Origin: CAYVMN01 sp964452575
GTDB taxonomy: Bacteria; Desulfobacterota; DSM-4660; Desulfatiglandales; Desulfatiglandaceae
Reading direction: 5' to 3'
NCBI GenBank assembly: GCA_964452575.1
Contig: CAYVMN010000173.1
Coordinates: 1 to 9,816, forward strand
Length of the DNA stretch: 9,816 bases
Each line of letters opens with the position of its first letter. The stretch's first letter is position 1. Below the pieces are notes generated by a model, which worked only from the letters and a program-made list of their open reading frames with translations, made no database searches and had not been told where the DNA came from. Below, piece after piece: positions 6,030 to 9,816 of the stretch. The position numbers were made by a program, and so were the translations under genes.

Positions 6030-6707
6030 ATGGTGGAGCTAAAGACACTTGTCCTGTCATTAGGGGGATCAATAATTGTTCCGGAAAAACTAGATATTGA
6101 TTTTCTGAAAAAATTTAGGGAACTTATCCTTGAATTAGGAGGGATTCGCCCAGTCATTATTTGCGGTGGCGGAAAGATCTGCCGGGACTACCAAGAGGCT
6201 GCAAGGGAGGTGGCCCGGATTTCGAAGGATGACCTCGACTGGATTGGGATTAGGGCGACAAGACTGAATGCTGAGGTGGTCAGGTCGGCCTTTGGTGAAG
6301 CGGCCTATGAAAGGGTGATCCACGATCCCAATGAGGAGATCAATACCCAGAAACGGATTATCATCGGTGCGGGTTTCGAGCCGGGAAGCTCTACAGATCT
6401 GCGGGCGGTTCAGATTGCCGTAAGGTTTGGCGCTTCAAGGGTGATTAACGTGTCTGACACTGATTATGTTTATAGCGCTGACCCCAAAAAGGATCCCGAC
6501 GCCAAGAGGCTCATAAACATGACCTGGCCGGAGTTCAGAAGACTCGTGGGAGATGAATGGGACCCGGGGCTGAATATGCCCTTTGATCCTATTGCCTCAA
6601 GGGAGGCAGAGCGGGCTGGTCTGAAGTTGGTAATTGTGGGAAAAGATATCCAAAATCTCCAAAAGGTCTTGAAGGGTGAACCCTTTAAAGGCACCACTAT
6701 TTCCTGA
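6030..6707 (+). CDS. pyrH: UMP kinase, archaeal type (amino-acid kinase superfamily)
   Basis: The 225-residue protein phosphorylates UMP to UDP with ATP in the cytoplasm. The amino-acid kinase landmarks are present: LSLGGSII with the phosphate-binding Gly pair at 12-13, CGGGK (45-49), a GSSTD loop (119-123) and VSDTDYVYSADP (141-152). The PFDPIAS stretch (184-190) and the length of about 225 residues resemble archaeal UMP kinases (TIGR02076-type); the usual bacterial PyrH is about 240 residues and reads differently here. It may be a second UMP kinase, or a paralogue with another nucleotide or metal substrate (molybdenum-storage proteins share this fold). AGGAG is only 3 bases from ATG 6030, so GTG at 6033 is an alternative start. 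A terminator-like hairpin follows. The GxxExxY unit abuts its leader. Confidence 0.82.
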   Translation: MVELKTLVLSLGGSIIVPEKLDIDFLKKFRELILELGGIRPVIICGGGKICRDYQEAAREVARISKDDLDWIGIRATRLNAEVVRSAFGEAAYERVIHDPNEEINTQKRIIIGAGFEPGSSTDLRAVQIAVRFGASRVINVSDTDYVYSADPKKDPDAKRLINMTWPEFRRLVGDEWDPGLNMPFDPIASREAERAGLKLVIVGKDIQNLQKVLKGEPFKGTTIS

Positions 6708-6753
6708 ACCTCAAGGACCGTTCCACCCCTGGAAGGATATCCTGGACCCCTTT

Positions 6754-6786
6754 CTCCCAACTAATTGGGAGAAGAGCCGATTTTTT
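6754..6786 (+). terminator. Terminator-like hairpin after the UMP kinase gene
   Basis: CTCCCAA and TTGGGAG form a perfect 7-bp stem around a CTAA loop at 6754-6771. A run of six T's follows at 6781-6786, after a 9-base gap. That gap is longer than in a textbook intrinsic terminator, so termination may be partial. Confidence 0.55.
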
Positions 6787-6806
6787 GAAAGAATGAGGTT
6801 AAAGAA

Positions 6807-6956
6807 ATGTATAAAGCCCGCAGATCAATGAATTCAATATTTCTTGGTTTGATTACAGTTTTCCTGTCTCTGGGGAATCTCTTTTACCTCTCGAACAACC
6901 CTTCCATATCTCTACCAGTGGGGTTCGGTGCCAATACGATGCCCCATTACCTCTAA
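6807..6956 (+). CDS. Possible 49-residue small membrane protein
   Basis: An ATG at 6807, with GAGG 8 bases upstream, opens a 49-codon frame: MYKARRSMNSIFLGLITVFL, then SLGNLFYLSNN and a short polar tail ending at TAA 6956. Basic residues followed by one hydrophobic segment (about 10-28) give the look of a single-pass inner-membrane peptide. Its last 45 bases overlap the convergent YitT gene on the other strand. I recognise no family. It follows the terminator-like hairpin at 6754-6786, and no promoter is evident. It may be a chance ORF; ribosome binding site and topology are the only support. Confidence 0.25.
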   Translation: MYKARRSMNSIFLGLITVFLSLGNLFYLSNNPSISLPVGFGANTMPHYL

Positions 6957-7793
6957 GGTGTCGGTTACAACCATAAACGCGCTTCGATCCAGTTTCTTGA
7001 TCATTCCTTTGAGCTCGGCTAATTCCTGAAAAGTGATCACAGTATAGATGATCTGTTGTTCCTGTCCTGTGTACCCTCCCTGTCCTTTCATAATGGTCAA
7101 TCCCCGATTTATCTCGTACATGATCTTCTTGGAAATCTCTTTCCACTGGGATGAAATGATAAAGACTGCCTTCCTCTGGCTCAGCCCTGTAACGACAAGG
7201 TTGAGTATGTGGGAAGTGACATAGACATAGATCAGTGTGTAAAGGGCCCTTTCAAGAGAAAAGAGAATGGCTCCTGCTATGAGGATGATACTGTTATAGG
7301 CAAGGCTTGTTGTACCCAAGCTGACGGAAAAGCGCTGTAGCATGATGACACATAGGATATCTAGACCCCCGGCCGAACCCATGGATCTGAGGATAATACC
7401 TGCCCCTGTGCCTGTAATGATCCCTGCCAGAAGCGCGCTCAAGATCTTGTCCTGAAGCGGAATTGAAATATGGACCAATTCAACGGCACAAGAAAAGATC
7501 AGCATACCTGCCAGGCTGTAGAAAAAGAAACGCAGCCCAACAAATCTCCATCCCAGTGCAAAAAGGGGCACATTCAATAAGAAATAGAGGAAGGCTACAG
7601 GTAAGGCTGGAATAAAATAATGGATGACCAGGGCCAATCCTACGAAGCCGGAACTCAGGAATTGCTGAGGGATTAAGATCCCGTTTATGGCAACAGCGCA
7701 GAGCAGACTGCCGACGGCTATAAGGCATAGATTCCAGAGAACCTGCCGCAGAATTTTGGTCTCAAATTGCTGAAGCCAAGATATTGTCTTCAT
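6912..7793 (-). CDS. YitT-family membrane protein with C-terminal DUF2179 domain
   Basis: The 293-residue protein matches the YitT family in architecture. About five to six TM helices (roughly 20-41, 46-62, 66-82, 88-108, 118-138, 165-183) include the conserved small-residue stretch GTGAGIILRSMGSAGGLDIL (128-147). A cytoplasmic C-terminal DUF2179 domain (about 222-285) contains RGLTIMKGQGGYTGQE and later MVVTDTLEVMG. The family is widespread and its transport function is poorly defined, so no substrate is proposed. The start is clear: AGGAG lies 6 bases before the ATG. A perfect TATAAT lies about 60 bp upstream. It appears to be monocistronic and convergent with the UMP kinase gene. Confidence 0.93.
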   Translation of the reverse strand: MKTISWLQQFETKILRQVLWNLCLIAVGSLLCAVAINGILIPQQFLSSGFVGLALVIHYFIPALPVAFLYFLLNVPLFALGWRFVGLRFFFYSLAGMLIFSCAVELVHISIPLQDKILSALLAGIITGTGAGIILRSMGSAGGLDILCVIMLQRFSVSLGTTSLAYNSIILIAGAILFSLERALYTLIYVYVTSHILNLVVTGLSQRKAVFIISSQWKEISKKIMYEINRGLTIMKGQGGYTGQEQQIIYTVITFQELAELKGMIKKLDRSAFMVVTDTLEVMGHRIGTEPHW

Positions 7794-7854
7794 CTCTTAC
7801 TCCTTTTTTTCAGTTCGAAACAATACCATGTGTTATTTTGTACGCCATTGAGTG

Positions 7855-7881
7855 ATTATAGTGTTTGACTTGGCAATGCAA
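7855..7881 (-). promoter_or_regulatory. Promoter for the YitT-family gene
   Basis: On the minus strand a perfect TATAAT lies at 7855-7860. TTGCAT at 7876-7881 is the best -35 candidate, at a short 15-base spacing. Transcription would begin about 55 bases before the ATG. The -10 match is strong, the -35 weak. Confidence 0.5.
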
Positions 7882-7897
7882 CCTCTAAAACTAATCC

Positions 7898-7930
7898 GTT
7901 GGGGCAAAGCAGGTTTCACTGGTGCCCAAC
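7898..7930. repeat. Imperfect hairpin in the intergenic region
   Basis: GTTGGG at 7898-7903 pairs with CCCAAC at 7925-7930, with an inner CAG/CTG pair. No T-tract follows on either strand. The arms resemble those of the hairpin near 8052-8086 (CCCAAC ... GTTGGG). Role unknown. Confidence 0.35.
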
Positions 7931-7939
7931 AGATTTCCC

Positions 7940-7967
7940 TTGACTTTTCCTTTAGTTCCAGTACTAT
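7940..7967 (+). promoter_or_regulatory. Sigma-70-like promoter with no obvious gene downstream
   Basis: TTGACT (7940-7945, 5 of 6) and TACTAT (7962-7967, 4 of 6) are 16 bases apart. No convincing ORF follows. A hairpin with a T-run occurs about 100 bases later at 8057-8077, so a short RNA is possible. Confidence 0.35.
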
Positions 7968-7986
7968 TCCCTTTGATTAGTCCTAA

Positions 7987-8014
7987 AGCCTGAAGCCTTG
8001 AGCCTGAAGCCTAG
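7987..8014 (+). repeat. Four tandem heptamers, AGCCTGA type
   Basis: Four 7-base units follow one another: AGCCTGA, AGCCTTG, AGCCTGA, AGCCTAG. The alternating pattern suggests duplication of a 14-base dimer. No coding frame is supported here. Confidence 0.7.
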
Positions 8015-8056
8015 GGAGTTCCATATGTACAAACCCCTCAAAATGGTCCTACCCAA

Positions 8057-8077
8057 CTCCTGACAGGAGCTATTTTT
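8057..8077 (+). terminator. Weak hairpin with T-run
   Basis: CTCC and GGAG (extendable to CTCCTG/CAGGAG) enclose TGACA at 8057-8069, and TATTTTT follows at 8071-8077. Flanking CCCAAC (8052-8057) and GTTGGG (8081-8086) could form an alternative outer stem. It could end a transcript starting near 7974; the stem is short, so confidence is low. Confidence 0.35.
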
Positions 8078-8086
8078 CCTGTTGGG

Positions 8087-8308
8087 AGCAAAATTCTCAT
8101 TAAAGATTCGTTGTTCTCTTCCCTACTTCAAGCAGTGAGATACAGGGGTGAGGGCAAGGATTTCAAAGAATCCACAATTAAGAAGACGTCCCGAGAACCT
8201 GAAAGACGGAGTGTACATAAATCAAGATTAGCTTTGACCAGTTTGTTAATAATATTGTCAATCACCGATTTCTTGGCTACCAATATTCACGGCTTCAACC
8301 CAATATAT
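8087..8308. other. Non-coding stretch before the palindrome cluster; nothing firm seen
   Basis: No credible protein gene is seen. An 86-codon TTG-initiated frame (8111-8371) runs straight into the palindrome cluster and has no recognisable motif or good ribosome binding site. TTGTCA (8255-8260) and TACCAA (8278-8283), 17 bases apart, form a weak promoter candidate for the gene at 8510. The stretch is richer in A and T than its right neighbour, which begins abruptly at 8309. Confidence 0.4.
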
Positions 8309-8340
8309 GATAGGCGCGACCGCGCGCGGTCGCGCCTATC
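8309..8340. repeat. Perfect 32-bp palindrome
   Basis: GATAGGCGCGACCGCG (8309-8324) is followed without spacer by its exact reverse complement (8325-8340). The core is alternating CG. CGCCTATC, the end of the right arm, recurs as a direct repeat at 8390-8397. Possible roles are a cruciform or hairpin for a mobile-element enzyme, a REP-like unit, or a protein-binding site. Confidence 0.9.
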
Positions 8341-8479
8341 GGGGCGAGCTGAGCTTCGCTTCAGCGACTGACAGTCGTCGCTCGCGCTCCGCCTATCAAT
8401 CGCTGGAGCAGGAATCTGCATAACAGCCAGTGATGCCTTCGGCATCCTGGCGTTATACAGATTCTGCTCAGCTCGCCCC
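8341..8479. repeat. Nested inverted-repeat structure with 13-bp outer arms
   Basis: GGGGCGAGCTGAG (8341-8353) and CTCAGCTCGCCCC (8467-8479) are perfect complements that enclose two further hairpins. One is a small hairpin at 8363-8382 with GACTG(A)CAGTC at its core. The other is a long one at 8406-8469. The left arm abuts the 32-bp palindrome exactly, and the right arm abuts GTTAGAA, so the block has sharp edges. It could fold as single-stranded DNA, as attC sites and HUH-transposase substrates do, or as a structured leader RNA for the gene at 8510. Confidence 0.8.
8406..8469. repeat. Long hairpin with attC-like GCATAAC / GTTATAC boxes
   Basis: The arms pair in order: GAGCA/TGCTC, GAATCTG/CAGATTC, ATAAC/GTTAT, GCCAG/CTGGC and GATGCC/GGCATC, closing on a TTC loop. 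There are only a few bulges, including G8411 and T8431. The inner portion 8418-8458 has the order R''-L''-loop-L'-R' expected of an integron attC site: GCATAAC (fits RYYYAAC but for one base), GCCAG, CTGGC, GTTATAC (fits GTTRRRY but for one base). At 41 bp it is short for attC, and pairing continues outside the boxes, which attC sites do not usually do. Confidence 0.75.
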
Positions 8480-8489
8480 GTTAGAAGGC
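8480..8489 (+). repeat. GTTAGAAGGC box, inverted copy at 9200-9209
   Basis: GTTAGAA resembles the integron recombination core GTTRRRY except for its last base. It follows the right arm of the nested structure and lies 21 bases before the GTG of the next gene. The exact reverse complement GCCTTCTAAC occurs just after that gene. In an integron cassette this would be the 5' junction, with exchange after the first G. Confidence 0.4.
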
Positions 8490-8509
8490 TTAGCGAAAGG
8501 GGGAAAATT

Positions 8510-9178
8510 GTGGACCCGATTCTATTTAGAGGCATCGAGCGAATGCTGATTGCATTCGCCGGAGTAATCTTTGCGTACCTCGGTTATCGGCTCTATCTTC
8601 ACGGCTTCACCGTGGGTCGAGGCAAGGCCGAAGCCCACTCAAAGTTTGGGAACCTCATACTTTCCGGTACCGGTCCGGGGCTCTTCTTTATGTTTTTCGG
8701 GGCCGTTATCTTGATGTTCGATCTCTTGTTCGGGGGTGCATCCTCCACCACGCGAATCCGACACGAAAGCAGCGAATTACCTGCGATAAGAGAATTGCCC
8801 AAGAGAGTTGCTTCACTGGAAGAAGGTGCTCCGCTGTCGAAGGAGAACTCCAAGCTATTAATCGAAATTATAAACGTATTAAAGGATGAGCTACCCGACT
8901 TTGATCGGGTGACACGGCCCAAGATTAACGAAATTGCCAGGCGGTTTGGCATACCGCTTCCTCCGGTCCCCCCAGGCATTCCCACAGGCCCATTGCCAAC
9001 CCCGCCAGAGATAGCACCCAACGTCCCCGGTGGAGATGTTACTAGAGGTGGTGTTCCAGGCAGTGCTCCCGGCGGTGGTGTTCCCGGTGGCAGTACCCCT
9101 GGAGGGGGTTCCGGCGGCGGTGGATCTGTAGGTGGTGGGGCGGGCGGAGATGTTTTTGGTGGACGCGGTCGCCGTTGA
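8510..9178 (+). CDS. Hypothetical two-TM protein with Pro/Gly-rich C-terminal tail
   Basis: I do not recognise this 222-residue protein. Two hydrophobic segments (about 11-30 and 48-74) enclose a short basic, glycine-containing loop. A soluble part (about 80-148) follows, with a charged helical stretch SKENSKLLIEIINVLKDELP. From 150 on, the chain is low-complexity: a proline-rich part (PPVPPGIPTGPLPTPPE) then glycine-rich repeats (VPGG, PGGG) ending in GRGRR. The start is GTG at 8510, with AAGGGGG 6 bases upstream. The tail is probably disordered and could span the periplasm or bind another surface. The gene lies alone between GTTAGAAGGC and its inverted copy, with 21 and 21 bases separating them from start and stop, as in integron cassettes. 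Confidence 0.75.
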   Translation: MDPILFRGIERMLIAFAGVIFAYLGYRLYLHGFTVGRGKAEAHSKFGNLILSGTGPGLFFMFFGAVILMFDLLFGGASSTTRIRHESSELPAIRELPKRVASLEEGAPLSKENSKLLIEIINVLKDELPDFDRVTRPKINEIARRFGIPLPPVPPGIPTGPLPTPPEIAPNVPGGDVTRGGVPGSAPGGGVPGGSTPGGGSGGGGSVGGGAGGDVFGGRGRR

Positions 9179-9199
9179 CCACGCAAGCGAATTTGAATC

Positions 9200-9260
9200 G
9201 CCTTCTAACATGCGCCTGGACTCAGACGGGCTAAAAGACGCGCCCGCTGGTCAGGCGCAG
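9200..9260 (+). repeat. attC-like folded site after the hypothetical gene (3' core missing)
   Basis: GCCTTCTAAC (9200-9209) contains TTCTAAC, close to the R'' consensus RYYYAAC. Then TGCGCCTG (9211-9218) pairs with CAGGCGCA (9252-9259), and CGGGC (9227-9231) pairs with GCCCG (9242-9246). Beyond the outer stem, the left arm has one extra G relative to the right (CTG-G-AC against GTCAG), like the extrahelical base of real attC sites. However, no GTTRRRY follows position 9259, so the site is incomplete, decayed, or only a look-alike. Confidence 0.35.
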
Positions 9261-9423
9261 CCAGAACACCAACTCGGGAGAGCGTTTCATGCATAAGGGT
9301 GATCTTTTGGTCGAGAATGTAGCATTGCATGCAGAGGTTTAAGCTCTCAAAGAGTGACATAGAGTGGGACGCCCTTAAAATTTTAAGTTGACAGCCTATT
9401 TGGCAAGTGATAGATGGTAAGGC
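9261..9423. promoter_or_regulatory. Upstream region of the transposase gene, with palindrome and TTGACA
   Basis: CTTAAAATTTTAAG at 9374-9387 is a perfect 14-bp palindrome. It is followed at once by TTGACA (9388-9393), a perfect -35. TAGATG (9411-9416) at 17 bases is a poor -10. Transcription from it would start almost at the ATG, giving a nearly leaderless mRNA. Nothing else recognisable lies here. Confidence 0.35.
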
Positions 9424-9816
9424 ATGCCAAGATTAGCCCGATTGGACGCACCCGGTGTATTGCACCACATCATGATCAGGGGGATAGAGCGTCGAAATAT
9501 ATTCAAGAATGATAAAGATCGGGAGGATTTCTTAGATCGGCTCTCGATCTTGCTGCCGGAGACCCAGACATCTTGCTATGCCTGGGTTTTGATTCCGAAC
9601 CATGCCCATTTTCTTTTCAGGACAGGTCAAGTTCCGTTGGCTACCTTGATGAGGAGACTTCTGACAGGATATGTGGTCAGTTTTAATCGGCGGCATAGAC
9701 GCTCCGGTCAGCTTTTTCAGAACCGATATAAGTCGATTGTATGTCAAGAGGATATTTATTTACGAGAGCTTGTGAGGTATATTCACCTGAATCCTGTCCG
9801 AGCCGGCATTGTCTCC
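9424..9816 (+). CDS. REP-associated tyrosine (Y1/HUH) transposase, partial at the right edge
   Basis: From ATG at 9424 the frame stays open for 131 codons to the window end. It starts MPRLARLDAPGVLHHIMIRG, the usual opening of RAYT / Y1_Tnp proteins. IPNHAHFLF (57-65) holds the HxH metal motif (H60, H62). GQLFQNRYKS (95-104) and RYIHLNPVRAG (118-128) are the other family blocks, and Y119 is the likely nucleophile. These enzymes nick single-stranded DNA and act on hairpin-forming sequences such as REPs; many are domesticated single-copy genes. Full-length members usually run about 150-300 residues, so the C-terminus is outside the window. The TAAGG before the ATG is too close to be a good ribosome binding site. 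Hairpin DNA about 1 kb upstream may be related, but the sequence does not prove it. Confidence 0.92.
   Translation, partial: MPRLARLDAPGVLHHIMIRGIERRNIFKNDKDREDFLDRLSILLPETQTSCYAWVLIPNHAHFLFRTGQVPLATLMRRLLTGYVVSFNRRHRRSGQLFQNRYKSIVCQEDIYLRELVRYIHLNPVRAGIVS

Noticed and set aside
8111..8371. 86-codon plus-strand ORF
   Set aside because: TTG start without a good ribosome binding site; its C-terminal part is translation of the palindrome, and no motif is visible.
8287..8609. TTCACGGCTTCA occurring twice (about 8287 and 8598)
   Set aside because: A 12-base match, one copy inside the coding region and one outside, with no extension; most likely chance.
8599..9186. Long proline-rich minus-strand ORF opposite the hypothetical gene
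   Set aside because: It is the complement of the glycine-rich repeats of the plus-strand gene, which has a good ribosome binding site and TM segments.

Overview
This 9.8 kb window is ordinary chromosomal coding sequence on the left and becomes accessory-like on the right. The gene set suggests an anaerobic Gram-negative bacterium, most likely of the Desulfobacterota (former Deltaproteobacteria): a flavodoxin beside a PerR-type peroxide regulator, a membrane diadenylate cyclase fused to a YbbR domain, a Wsp-type chemoreceptor, an archaeal-type UMP kinase, a GxxExxY repeat element and a REP-associated transposase. The taxonomic call is inference. No tRNA, rRNA or CRISPR array was seen.

Layout. 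1-1019 (minus strand): the N-terminal part of a flavodoxin cut by the window edge, preceded by a PerR/Fur regulator with a 19-bp operator-like palindrome just upstream. 1286-4630 (plus): a CdaA-type c-di-AMP synthase carrying a C-terminal YbbR domain, then a Cache-HAMP chemoreceptor whose signalling end resembles WspA. 4627-5412 (minus): undecaprenyl-diphosphatase UppP, whose stop codon overlaps that of the receptor. 5543-6018: a compact 476-bp unit with 30-bp imperfect terminal inverted repeats, an 8-bp flanking direct repeat and one gene (GxxExxY protein), inserted at the ribosome binding site of the next gene. 6030-6707 (plus): archaeal-type UMP kinase, followed by a terminator hairpin and a possible 49-aa membrane ORF. 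6912-7793 (minus): YitT-family membrane protein.

7794-8509 has no convincing protein gene but holds promoter-like sites, a four-unit heptamer repeat and a dense block of inverted repeats, including a perfect 32-bp palindrome and a nested hairpin system whose outer arms are 126 bp apart. A two-TM Gly/Pro-rich protein of unknown function (8510-9178) sits between complementary GTTAGAAGGC / GCCTTCTAAC boxes with attC-like folds on either side, which recalls an integron gene cassette. The window ends inside a Y1 (HUH) REP-associated transposase.

The main candidates for something new are the self-contained GxxExxY element and the palindrome-rich, cassette-like region at 8300-9270. The CdaA-YbbR fusion and the Wsp-like receptor apparently lacking Wsp partners are also worth attention. 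PerR may control the flavodoxin, giving an oxidative-stress unit. CdaA and UppP both touch cell-envelope homeostasis, but nothing in the sequence shows they are linked.
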